Source: an uncultured Oxalobacteraceae bacterium (GTDB lineage: Bacteria; Pseudomonadota; Gammaproteobacteria; Burkholderiales; Burkholderiaceae). From it: a stretch of 57,215 nucleotides of DNA. Position numbers and translations under genes: made by a program. The stretch covers positions 1 to 57,215 of the forward strand of contig CAMLIL010000029.1 of the NCBI GenBank assembly GCA_946480015.1. Direction: 5' to 3'. Positions 35,383-43,542 of this stretch are shown here, piece by piece; position 1 is the first letter of the stretch, and every line of letters starts with the position of its first letter. The notes below the pieces were generated by a model. The model ran no database searches. It was not told the DNA's origin and worked only from the letters and a program-made list of their open reading frames with translations.

Positions 35383-35743
35383 TGTATGACGGATTGCCTT
35401 GTAGCGCTTGCAACTGATCACGCAACGGTGGTAGCGCAGTTTGTGTCGTATTCCACACAAGTGCAAGATCAACTTTGAAGTAACCATGTGCAAGCACATT
35501 GCGCATTTGATAAGCCGAAGCAAGCGGCAAATGCGGATTCGCGCTGGTGAACTCCGGGTAGTTTCTTGCGATGTTGTGACACGCTTCGCCAACAATCTCA
35601 AGGTTTCGGATTACGGCATCTTGTACGAGCTCTGAAGTGCAGAAAGTGAGCTCGTCAATGTCTTCGATATATCGTTCAATTCGATTAATCGCCTCTATGA
35701 TGTGGACGAGGTAGTCCGCCAGCCGTTGATTCGATACGCTCAT
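35375..35743 (-). CDS. hepT: HepT-type HEPN toxin
   Basis: 122 residues. It is an all-helical HEPN/DUF86 domain with the catalytic RX4HXY motif RNVLAHGY at 81-88 (R81, H86, Y88). Other family features are ELVQDAVIRNLEIVGEACHN near 38-57 and YPEF. HepT is an RNase toxin that MntA silences by adding AMP groups to the motif Tyr (type VII system). The start overlaps the mntA stop by four bases. The last codons fall within a copy of the spoT 3' end. Confidence 0.92.
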   Translation of the reverse strand: MSVSNQRLADYLVHIIEAINRIERYIEDIDELTFCTSELVQDAVIRNLEIVGEACHNIARNYPEFTSANPHLPLASAYQMRNVLAHGYFKVDLALVWNTTQTALPPLRDQLQALQGNPSYTA

Positions 35744-36030
35744 ATCCTTTGCGCCTGGGCGAGCACGGCGGCTCTGAATTTTTCAGGGAGAGCTTGCGGG
35801 GTCAGGACATCAACAGACACGCCCAGTAATTGGCTGATTTGATGGCGAATCGCACCGATGTCGAACAGGGTCGTGTCCGCCATTGGATCAACCAGAATAT
35901 CGAGATCGCTACGCTCGGTATCGCTGCCGCGCAGGACCGACCCAAAGACCCGGGCGTTAGAGGCGCGGTGTGTCGCTACGATATCGCGAATCGCCAGACG
36001 GTGCTGAGCAAGGGCATCGGATGGCTTCAT
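35740..36030 (-). CDS. mntA: MntA-type minimal nucleotidyltransferase antitoxin
   Basis: 96 residues. It has the nucleotidyltransferase signature GSx10DxD exactly: G30 S31 ... D42 L43 D44 (FGSVLRGSDTERSDLDILVD). The fold is the small MNT form without further domains. It should AMPylate the HepT Tyr to neutralise the toxin. It starts 12 bases after the spoT stop on the same strand, so transcription from the spoT unit is likely and the pair might be linked to stringent-response expression by position. Confidence 0.92.
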   Translation of the reverse strand: MKPSDALAQHRLAIRDIVATHRASNARVFGSVLRGSDTERSDLDILVDPMADTTLFDIGAIRHQISQLLGVSVDVLTPQALPEKFRAAVLAQAQRI

Positions 36031-36042
36031 ACCGAACCGGAC

Positions 36043-38286
36043 TTAGGTGCGTTCCCGCTCGACCCGGGTCACGCCGCTGACCCGGCGCAGGTTGCGGATC
36101 AGATGGGCCAGGTGCACGCGGTCCTTGACCTGGATCGTGAAGCGCAATTGCGTCATGACGTGTTCGCGGTCCTCGTCCATGCCGACATAGGTGATGTTGG
36201 CGTCGGATTCGCCGATCTCGGCGGCCACGCGGGCAAGAATGCCTTTTTCGTTGGTGATCAACAGGCGGATGCGGCAGTCGAAACGGCGGTTCAGTTCGGC
36301 ACCCCACTGCACGGCAATCCAGCGGTCCGGCTCTTTGCCGCGCATGCGCTTGGCGCCCATGCATTCGTTGGTGTGGACGATCAGGCCCTGGTCGCGGCGC
36401 AGCTGGCCGATGATCTGGTCGCCCGGAATCGGCAGGCAGCACGGCGCCAACTGCACCGACACGCCTTCGCTGCCGTAAATGGTAACCGGGTCCAGCTCGC
36501 TCGATGCATGGTGGTGCTGCGACGGCATGGCCGCCAGGTCGTCGTCGATGAGGCCGAAGATGTGGCGCGCCACCAGCGCCGCCATGCGCTTGCCCACGCC
36601 GATGTCGGCGTACAGCTCGTCCATGGACTTGGCTGACGATTCGCCCAGCAGGCGTTCGACGGTGGGTTCGGCCAGGTCCGGCTTGATGTTCAGGGAAACG
36701 AGCGCCTGCGCCAGCAGCTCGCGGCCCAGCTCGACCGATTCGTTCAGGTTAATCGTGCGCAGATAGTGGCGGATGGCCGAGCGCGCCTTGCCGGTGCGCA
36801 CAAAACTCAGCCAGGTCGGACTCGGACGCGATTCCGGATCGGTGACGATTTCGACGATGTCGCCATTGCGCAGTTCGGTGCGCAGCGCGGCCGTTTCATT
36901 ATTGATCTTCACCGACACGGTATGGTCGCCGATGCCGGTGTGGATGGTGTAGGCGAAGTCGAGCGCGGTGGCGCCGCGCGGCAGGGCGATGATCTTGGAC
37001 TTGGGCGTGAACACGTACACCGAGTCGGGGAACAGGTCGACCTTGACGTGTTCGAGGAATTCGGCCGAGTCGCCGGTCTGCTGCTGGATGTCGAGCAGGG
37101 ATTGCAGCCAGACGTGGGTCTTTTGCTGCAGGTCCGACAGGTTCGACTCGTTGTTCTTGTACAGCCAGTGCGCCGCCACGCCGGATTCGGCGGTGCGGTG
37201 CATCTCTTGCGTGCGGATCTGGAATTCGACCGGGGTGCCGTAGGGGCCGATCAGCGTCGTGTGCAGCGACTGATACCCGTTGAGCTTGCGGATGGCGATG
37301 TAGTCCTTGAACTTGCCCGGCATGGGCTTGTACAGGCTGTGCAGGGTGCCCAGCGCCACATAACAGTTGGCGAAGCTGTCCACCACCACGCGGAAACCGT
37401 ACACGTCGAGCACCTGCGAGAACGACAGGCGCTTGTTGCGCATCTTTTTATAGATGCCGTACAGGGTCTTTTCGCGCCCGTAGACTTCGGCCTGCAGGCC
37501 GGCGATCGCCAGCGTGTTCTTGACCGATTCGAGGATTTTCTTGACCACTTCGCGGCGGTTGCCGCGCGCGGCCTTGATGGCCTTGGACAGGGTGCGGTAG
37601 CGCAGCGGATACAGGTGGGCGAACGACAGGTCCTGCAGTTCGCGGTAGATATTGTTCAGGCCCAGGCGGTGGGCGATCGGCACATACACTTCCATCGTCT
37701 CGGCGGCGATGCGGCGCTTTTTGGCCGGCGTCATGTGCTCGAGCGTGCGCATATTGTGCAGGCGGTCGGCCAGCTTGATGAGGATGACGCGCACATCCGA
37801 GGCCATGGCCAGCAGCATCTTGCGGAAGTTTTCCGCCTGCGCTTCGATCTGGCTTTGGAATTCGATCTTTTCCAGCTTGGACAGGCCGTCCACCAGGGTG
37901 GCGACCGGCGCGCCGAAGCGTTCGATCAGCTCGTCCTTCTTGACGTCCTGGTCTTCCATCACGTCGTGCAGCAGGGCGGCCATGATGGCTTGCACGTCGA
38001 GCTTCCAGTCGGCGCAGATTTCGGCGACGGCGATCGGATGGGAGATATACGGTTCGCCCGACTTGCGCACTTGACCAAGGTGCATCTCGTCGGAAAAACG
38101 ATACGCTTCCTTGACCTTCTTGAGTTCAGACGGGGTGAGGTAGTCGGCCAGCTTGACGGTCAGCTGGCTGACCGAGGCGACGCCCGGCGCCACCGCCGGC
38201 GGAGCCGGGTCTTGCGGCTTGCCCGTGCGGGAGGCCCGGGTCTTGGGCGTGCCTGCGTGTGTCGTGTCCGGAGTAGTCAGGTTCAT
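36043..38286 (-). CDS. spoT: RelA/SpoT-family (p)ppGpp synthetase/hydrolase
   Basis: 747 residues from the ATG at 38286 (a TTG four codons earlier is less likely). The HD hydrolase domain has ALLHDVMED (H107-D108) and LADRLHNMRTLEHM. The synthetase domain has YGIYKKMRNKRLSFSQVLDV and YGFRVVV, then PVEFQIRTQEMHRTAESGVA. The TGS domain begins VYVFTPKSKIIALPRGATAL, and helical and ACT domains follow to the end (GVTRVERERT). Both catalytic domains look intact, so it is probably bifunctional. It is in the usual gmk-rpoZ-spoT order. Its last 21 bases of coding sequence recur beyond the mntA-hepT pair. Confidence 0.96.
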   Translation of the reverse strand: MNLTTPDTTHAGTPKTRASRTGKPQDPAPPAVAPGVASVSQLTVKLADYLTPSELKKVKEAYRFSDEMHLGQVRKSGEPYISHPIAVAEICADWKLDVQAIMAALLHDVMEDQDVKKDELIERFGAPVATLVDGLSKLEKIEFQSQIEAQAENFRKMLLAMASDVRVILIKLADRLHNMRTLEHMTPAKKRRIAAETMEVYVPIAHRLGLNNIYRELQDLSFAHLYPLRYRTLSKAIKAARGNRREVVKKILESVKNTLAIAGLQAEVYGREKTLYGIYKKMRNKRLSFSQVLDVYGFRVVVDSFANCYVALGTLHSLYKPMPGKFKDYIAIRKLNGYQSLHTTLIGPYGTPVEFQIRTQEMHRTAESGVAAHWLYKNNESNLSDLQQKTHVWLQSLLDIQQQTGDSAEFLEHVKVDLFPDSVYVFTPKSKIIALPRGATALDFAYTIHTGIGDHTVSVKINNETAALRTELRNGDIVEIVTDPESRPSPTWLSFVRTGKARSAIRHYLRTINLNESVELGRELLAQALVSLNIKPDLAEPTVERLLGESSAKSMDELYADIGVGKRMAALVARHIFGLIDDDLAAMPSQHHHASSELDPVTIYGSEGVSVQLAPCCLPIPGDQIIGQLRRDQGLIVHTNECMGAKRMRGKEPDRWIAVQWGAELNRRFDCRIRLLITNEKGILARVAAEIGESDANITYVGMDEDREHVMTQLRFTIQVKDRVHLAHLIRNLRRVSGVTRVERERT
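36056..36076 (-). repeat. spoT 3' end copy (right border of mntA-hepT)
   Basis: CGCTCGACCCGGGTCACGCC (plus one further G) codes for the last part of SpoT and is repeated at 35363-35382. The two copies are direct repeats enclosing mntA and hepT. Confidence 0.65.
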
Positions 38287-38379
38287 ACGCAAAGTCAATC
38301 AGCCGCAGTGTGATGAAAGAATACCAGAATGGCGGGTTGACACTGAATCCGGCACGCGATGAAGCAGCACCAACAACAA

Positions 38380-38583
38380 TTACATTGGAACCTTTTTGAG
38401 CATTTCCAGACCGACTTTGCCGGCGGCGATCTCGCGCAGGGCGACCACGGTCGGCTTGTCCTTGGCTTCGACTTTTGGAGTGTGGCCTTGCAGCAACTGA
38501 CGGGCGCGATAGGTCGCGGCGAGGGTCAGCTGGAAGCGGTTAGGAATACTTTTCAGACAATCTTCGATGGTAATGCGGGCCAT
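38380..38583 (-). CDS. rpoZ: RpoZ, RNA polymerase omega subunit
   Basis: 67 residues from the ATG at 38583. It starts [20 protein letters not shown], then [20 protein letters not shown], the omega signature. Omega binds the beta' subunit and forms part of a ppGpp site. It lies between gmk (31 bases upstream) and spoT (93 bases downstream), the conserved order. Upstream in-frame codons run into gmk and are not needed. Confidence 0.97.
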   Translation of the reverse strand: MARITIEDCLKSIPNRFQLTLAATYRARQLLQGHTPKVEAKDKPTVVALREIAAGKVGLEMLKKVPM

Positions 38584-38614
38584 GGTTGCTCCAAATGATG
38601 ATAGATGTGCCGTG

Positions 38615-39259
38615 TCACGATTGTTGCGCGTGGATACCCAATTGGGCAAATAGCGAGGCGTTACGCGCGGCCTGCTGGGCAAAACGGCTGCGTGTCGCTC
38701 TGACAATCGCGCTCATCTCGGACAAGGCGACGTTGAACTCTTCATTGATAATAGCATACTCGAACTCGGGAGCGTGAGCGATCTCGCCGCCGGCGGCCAG
38801 CAGGCGGCGCGTGATGACGTGCGGTTCGTCCTGGCCGCGTTTCCTCAGGCGCTCTTCCAGCGCGGCGATCGAGGGCGGCAAAATGAAGATGCCGGCCGCC
38901 TGCGGAAACTGCTTGCGCACCTGGCGCGCGCCTTGCCAGTCGATTTCGAGCAGGATGTCGGTGCCCAGCTTCATTTGTTCTTCGACCATCAGGCGCGAGG
39001 TGCCGTAATAATTGCCATGCACCTCGGCCCATTCCAGGAATTCACCGGCATCGGCGCGCTTGACGAAGTCGTCGGCGGTGGTGAAATAGTATTCGCGGCC
39101 GTGCTGCTCGCCCGGACGGGGCGCGCGGGTGGTGGTCGAAATCGACAGCTTGATACCGGGTTCCAGCGCCAGCAGGGCGTTGACCAGGGTGGACTTGCCG
39201 GCGCCCGATGGCGCGGCGACAACGAACAGGCTGCCAGAAAATCCGGTGTGGGGTGACAT
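38615..39259 (-). CDS. gmk: Guanylate kinase
   Basis: 214 residues. The P-loop is APSGAGKS at 16-23, the GMP-binding region reads [20 protein letters not shown], and the lid/Arg region is [20 protein letters not shown]. It phosphorylates GMP to GDP and feeds GTP and (p)ppGpp synthesis. It is followed closely by rpoZ and preceded by yicC (54 bases). Confidence 0.97.
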   Translation of the reverse strand: MSPHTGFSGSLFVVAAPSGAGKSTLVNALLALEPGIKLSISTTTRAPRPGEQHGREYYFTTADDFVKRADAGEFLEWAEVHGNYYGTSRLMVEEQMKLGTDILLEIDWQGARQVRKQFPQAAGIFILPPSIAALEERLRKRGQDEPHVITRRLLAAGGEIAHAPEFEYAIINEEFNVALSEMSAIVRATRSRFAQQAARNASLFAQLGIHAQQS

Positions 39260-39313
39260 GGTGCTTCCTTCAATACATGCTGTCGCCGGCGCGTGGGCGA
39301 CTTCAGTTACGGG

Positions 39314-40216
39314 TTATTCGAGATTCTGGACTTGTTCGCGCATTTGCTCGATCAGCAGCTTGAGCTCCATCGAGGCGTCGGCCAGTTCCTTGACGGAGGC
39401 CTTGGCGCCGAGCGTGTTGGCTTCGCGGTTGAGCTCCTGCATCATGAAATCGAGGCGCTTGCCGACCTGGCCGCCCTTTTTAAGGATGTGGCGGGTTTCG
39501 GTCAGGTGCGCCGACAGGCGCGACAGTTCCTCGGCCACGTCGATGCGGATGCCGTACAAGGTCACTTCCTGGCGGATGCGTTCGAACGCTTCCTGGCGCG
39601 TCAGGGTCGACGGGGTGCCGTTGCCGGCCAGCCCCAGGGCTTCCTGCATGCGCTCGACGGCCTTTTGCTGGAAGGCGGCGATCACCTGCGGAATCAGCGG
39701 GGTGATGCGTTTGACGATGGCTTCCATGGCATCGATGCGCGCCACCAGGGTCGCTTCGAGCGCGGCGCCTTCGCGCTTGCGGCTTTCCACGAACGCGGCC
39801 ACGGTCCTGGCGGTCAGGGCCGCCACGTCGGCCTGCAGCGATTCCTGGCCAACCTGGGCTTCTTCGATCACCCCCGGCCAGCGCAGCAGTTCGGCCACCG
39901 TCATCAACGGCGCCGACACAAAATGCCTGGTCACTTCCGTTTGCAGGCGCGCGAGGTCGGCCAGAATGGCAGCGTTCAGCACTTGCGAACCGCCGGCCAC
40001 CTTGCGCCCGAAGCTCAGGCGCGCTTCGACCTTGCCGCGCGTGATGGCGCCCATGATGGCGGCGCGCAGTTCCGGTTCCAGCGCGCGCAGGTCATCGTTG
40101 ATGCGGAACTGCAGATCGAGAAAGCGCGAATTGACACTCTTGATCTCGATGGTGAGGGTACCCGCCGCGCTTTCGCTGGTGGCTACCGCGTAACCTGTCA
40201 TGCTAGAAATGCTCAA
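39314..40216 (-). CDS. yicC: YicC-family endoribonuclease
   Basis: 300 residues. The start is taken as TTG at 40216, giving MSISSMTGYA, which fits the family N-terminus (M..SMT.YA). The ATG at 40201 is the alternative. The N-domain has LTIEIKSVNSRFLDLQFRIN and TRGKVEARLSFGR, and the C-terminal DUF1732 domain has LTETRHILKKGGQVGKRLDF and MMQELNREANTLGAKA. E. coli YicC is an endoribonuclease that promotes small-RNA decay. It is divergent from the kinase gene. Confidence 0.93.
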   Translation of the reverse strand: MSISSMTGYAVATSESAAGTLTIEIKSVNSRFLDLQFRINDDLRALEPELRAAIMGAITRGKVEARLSFGRKVAGGSQVLNAAILADLARLQTEVTRHFVSAPLMTVAELLRWPGVIEEAQVGQESLQADVAALTARTVAAFVESRKREGAALEATLVARIDAMEAIVKRITPLIPQVIAAFQQKAVERMQEALGLAGNGTPSTLTRQEAFERIRQEVTLYGIRIDVAEELSRLSAHLTETRHILKKGGQVGKRLDFMMQELNREANTLGAKASVKELADASMELKLLIEQMREQVQNLE

Positions 40217-40295
40217 TGGAGTCCCCGGAGTTTTATCTTTTCTTTACAAAGGCCTGATTTATCCACACAATCGCCGTGTTAAGCAAGGAACCCTC

Positions 40296-41285
40296 ATGGC
40301 TGCACAAAACAACGCTCCCTTGCCCGATGGGCTGGAAATTGCCGGATATCGCATTGTAAAGAAAATTGCGTCCGGCGGGTTCAGTATCGTATATCTCGCC
40401 TATGACGCCGACGGCAGCGCGGTGGCCATCAAAGAATACCTGCCCAGCGCGCTGGCCCTGCGCCAGCCCGGCGAGCTCATTCCCGTGATCGCCAAGGCTA
40501 ATTTGCCCGTTTTTCGCATTGGACTCAAGTGCTTTTTTGAGGAGGGCCGGGCGCTGGCGCTGATCGCCCATCCGAACGTGGTGCGGGTGGTGAACTTCTT
40601 CCGCGCCCATGAGACCGTGTATATGGTGATGGCCTATGAATCGGGCCACTCCTTGCAGGAGCATATCGCGCGGGTGCACGGCAAGGGCAGTAAATTGGGC
40701 GAGGCGTTTATCCGCCAGGTGTTTATCGGGGTCTGCAGCGGCTTGCGCGAAGTGCACGCCAATAAACTGCTGCACCTGGATCTGAAACCGGCCAATATCT
40801 ATTTGCGCACCGACGGCACCCCGATCGTGCTCGATTTCGGTGCCGCGCGCCAGACCATCAATGCCGACGTGCCCAAGCTCACGCCCATGTACACACCGGG
40901 CTTTGCGCCCTCGGAACTGTATGTCAAGGGTTCGCAGCTGGGGCCATGGTCGGATATTTACAGCATCGGCGCCTCGATGTTCGCCTGCATGGCGGGCGCG
41001 CCGCCGCAGCCGGCCGACCAGCGCAAGACCGAGGACAAGATGGGCGCCTATTTCGAGCGGCTGCGCACCCACTATTCGGCGCAGCTGGTGGCGATGGTGG
41101 AAAGCTGCCTGGCGCTCGATCCGCTGGCACGGCCGCAAAGCCTGTTCGCGGTACAGAAAGAACTGCAGGCGGCGATGCCGGCGCCCCTTCATCCGGGCGC
41201 GCTCGACCGGATGAAAGGGCAGGTGCGCGGCCTGGTCGAGCGGTTGGGCGGCCTGGGCCGCGGCAAAGCCGATAAACGCGGCTAA
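40296..41285 (+). CDS. Hanks-type serine/threonine protein kinase
   Basis: 329 residues from the ATG at 40296. There is a glycine loop at 25-33 (ASGGFSIVY), the ATP Lys K46 in VAIKEY, and DFG at 180-182. The catalytic loop is HLDLKPANI (160-168): Leu replaces the usual Arg of HRD, while D162 and K164 are kept, so the kinase should be active but not regulated through the HRD Arg. No membrane helix or sensor domain. The last 45 residues are basic. It is followed 12 bases later by a PP2C phosphatase that probably reverses its action. Substrates unknown. Confidence 0.92.
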   Translation: MAAQNNAPLPDGLEIAGYRIVKKIASGGFSIVYLAYDADGSAVAIKEYLPSALALRQPGELIPVIAKANLPVFRIGLKCFFEEGRALALIAHPNVVRVVNFFRAHETVYMVMAYESGHSLQEHIARVHGKGSKLGEAFIRQVFIGVCSGLREVHANKLLHLDLKPANIYLRTDGTPIVLDFGAARQTINADVPKLTPMYTPGFAPSELYVKGSQLGPWSDIYSIGASMFACMAGAPPQPADQRKTEDKMGAYFERLRTHYSAQLVAMVESCLALDPLARPQSLFAVQKELQAAMPAPLHPGALDRMKGQVRGLVERLGGLGRGKADKRG

Positions 41286-41297
41286 CAGGAGACAAGC

Positions 41298-42248
41298 ATG
41301 CAATTTTCCGTGTACCAGGAAAGCCATATCGGCGGACGCAAGGTCAACCAGGACCGCATGGGTTACAGCTTCACCCGCGACGCGCTGCTGCTGGTGCTGG
41401 CCGACGGCATGGGCGGCCACCTGCGCGGCGAGATGGCCGCCACCATCATGATGCAGACCATGTCGAGCATGTTCCAGCAGCAGGCCGCGCCCTACGTGAA
41501 GAAGCCCGAGCGCTTTCTGGAAGAAGCCTTCCTGGCCGCGCACCACGAAATCCACCGCTACCGCGCCGCCAACAACCTGCCCGAAACCCCGCGCACCACC
41601 GTGGTCGCCTGCCTGGTTCAGCACAACACGGCGATCTGGGCGCACTGCGGCGATTCGCGCCTGTACTGGCTGCGGCGCGGCCAGATCCTGGGGCGCACGC
41701 GCGACCATTCGCACATCGAGCACCTGATCGACAAGGGCCTGGCCACGCCGGCCGAACGCGCCACCCATCCGGACCGCAACAAGCTGTATAACTGCGTGGG
41801 CGCTTCGTCGATGCCGAAGGTGGAGGTGTCGCGCCAGGCCAGCCTGCAAAGCGGCGACGTGATCATGCTGTGTTCGGACGGGCTGTGGTCGATGATCGCC
41901 GATGACGACATCGTGCGGTGCCTGAGTACCCAGACCATCGTGCGGGCGGTGCCTGAAATGGTCGCCAGCGCCACCACCCTGGCCGGCGACAGGAGCGACA
42001 ACACCACCGCGCTGGCCATCATGTGGCAGGGCAGCGCCGAAGCCGACACGCCCATCACGGTCACGCAGGACATGGCCGCGGTCATCTCGACCATGATGCT
42101 GCCCGATAACCTGGTCAGCACCACCATCCAGAGCACGCCCGAGCCGGAAGCGCCGGTCGATTTCGACGCCTTCAATGACGACGAAATCGAAAAGGCGATC
42201 GCCGAGATTCGCGGCGCCATCGAAAAATCGTCCCAGGTTTTAAAATAA
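41298..42248 (+). CDS. PP2C-family serine/threonine phosphatase
   Basis: 316 residues. Metal-binding motifs are present in order: GGRKVNQDR (12-20), [10 protein letters not shown] (33-41, D36), [25 protein letters not shown] and [10 protein letters not shown]. The catalytic domain fills about 1-245, followed by an acidic tail (about 250-316, [20 protein letters not shown]) not needed for catalysis. It is encoded 12 bases after the kinase and 28 bases before rph, so the three are likely one unit. Confidence 0.94.
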   Translation: MQFSVYQESHIGGRKVNQDRMGYSFTRDALLLVLADGMGGHLRGEMAATIMMQTMSSMFQQQAAPYVKKPERFLEEAFLAAHHEIHRYRAANNLPETPRTTVVACLVQHNTAIWAHCGDSRLYWLRRGQILGRTRDHSHIEHLIDKGLATPAERATHPDRNKLYNCVGASSMPKVEVSRQASLQSGDVIMLCSDGLWSMIADDDIVRCLSTQTIVRAVPEMVASATTLAGDRSDNTTALAIMWQGSAEADTPITVTQDMAAVISTMMLPDNLVSTTIQSTPEPEAPVDFDAFNDDEIEKAIAEIRGAIEKSSQVLK

Positions 42249-42276
42249 GTATTTAGACATCGGAAAAAGGATCACC

Positions 42277-43011
42277 ATGACATTTGAACAGCGCCCGAGC
42301 GGACGGACCGTCGACCAGTTGCGCGGCATCCGCCTGACCCGCCAATTTACCAAGCATGCGGAAGGCTCGGTGCTGATCGAATGCGGCGACACCCAGGTGA
42401 TCTGCACCGCCAGCATCGAAGACAAGGTGCCGGGCTTTTTGAAGGGCAAGGGGCAGGGCTGGCTGACGGCCGAATACGGCATGCTGCCGCGTTCGACCCA
42501 TACGCGCATGGACCGCGAAGCGGCGCGCGGCAAGCAGGCCGGCCGCACCCAGGAAATCCAGCGCCTGATCGGGCGCTCGCTGCGCGCCGCCTTCGACCTG
42601 CAAGCCTTCGGCGAGCGCACCCTGCACCTGGACTGCGACGTGATCCAGGCCGATGGCGGCACCCGCACCGCCTCCATCACCGGTGCAATGGTGGCCGCGT
42701 ATGACGCGTTCAGCCAGTTGGCCGCACGCGGCCTGATCGGCGCGGTGCCGGTCAAGAGTTTCGTGGCGGCCGTGTCGGTCGGGGTGTACCAGGGCATGCC
42801 GGTGCTCGATCTCGACTACGTGGAAGATTCCGGCTGCGACACTGACATGAACGTCGTCATGACCGACGCCGGCCATTTCATTGAAGTGCAGGGCACGGCC
42901 GAGGGCGTGGCCTTCGACCGCGCCGGCATGAACCGCCTGCTCGACCTGGCGCAGGCCGGCATTGCCGACCTGATCCGCCTGCAGAAAAAATCGCTCGGTT
43001 TGCCTTCCTGA
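42277..43011 (+). CDS. rph: RNase PH
   Basis: 244 residues, normal length. Motifs are [60 protein letters not shown] and [20 protein letters not shown]. It removes the last bases of tRNA precursors at the 3' end using phosphate. It follows the kinase/phosphatase pair. In related Burkholderiales rph is often close to rdgB and hemW. Here 2.1 kb of other genes lie in between. Confidence 0.97.
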   Translation: MTFEQRPSGRTVDQLRGIRLTRQFTKHAEGSVLIECGDTQVICTASIEDKVPGFLKGKGQGWLTAEYGMLPRSTHTRMDREAARGKQAGRTQEIQRLIGRSLRAAFDLQAFGERTLHLDCDVIQADGGTRTASITGAMVAAYDAFSQLAARGLIGAVPVKSFVAAVSVGVYQGMPVLDLDYVEDSGCDTDMNVVMTDAGHFIEVQGTAEGVAFDRAGMNRLLDLAQAGIADLIRLQKKSLGLPS

Positions 43012-43040
43012 CCGCGATGCGGGCCGCTGCCCCCGCGCCC

Positions 43041-43328
43041 TTACTGCGCGGGCGGCGGGCTGGCCGGCGCGCCGCCCGGTGTGCTGACCGGGGTGCTGAC
43101 CGGGGACGTCCCCGAATTGCCAGCCGGCGCGGCCGACGCGCCATCGCCCGGGGCGGCCGGTGCCGCGCTGCCTGAGGACGAGGAGGAGGGCGCCTCGGTG
43201 GGCGTGCCCCCCATGCTGGACGGCATATGGCTTTTGATCCAGGTGCAGCCTTGCAGGCTGGTGATCAGGCAGATGGCCAGCAGCGCGCGCGGCGCGGCGT
43301 GGGCGAAGACGGATTGTTGAACATGCAT
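43041..43328 (-). CDS. Small putative lipoprotein
   Basis: 95 residues from the ATG at 43328, preceded by a strong GGAGGAA ribosome site seven bases upstream. A basic N-region and hydrophobic core end in a lipobox LQGC (cysteine near residue 28), so it should be lipidated. The mature part is low complexity: Ser/Pro/Ala/Gly/Thr, with the short repeats STPVSTP. There is no recognised domain. It converges on rph and is divergent from the halogenase gene. The strong ribosome site and lipobox are the main reasons to call it real. Confidence 0.7.
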   Translation of the reverse strand: MHVQQSVFAHAAPRALLAICLITSLQGCTWIKSHMPSSMGGTPTEAPSSSSSGSAAPAAPGDGASAAPAGNSGTSPVSTPVSTPGGAPASPPPAQ

Positions 43329-43542
43329 GGAAATTCCTCCGGTGGACGTGCACGGCAAAGGCGTGCGGTAGCTGACTGTTGGTTATGACCGGTCCGCCTT
43401 GCCGCCGGTTCCACGGTTGTGGCGGGTTCCCGCCGTGTCGTTGAGCTATCTCAGCCAAAAAAGCCGGTCTGGCGCGCGTGGCGAAGGGTTATACTTCCTG
43501 CCCATCAAGACGCCTACAGGCGCGGCAAACATGGAGGCAGGC

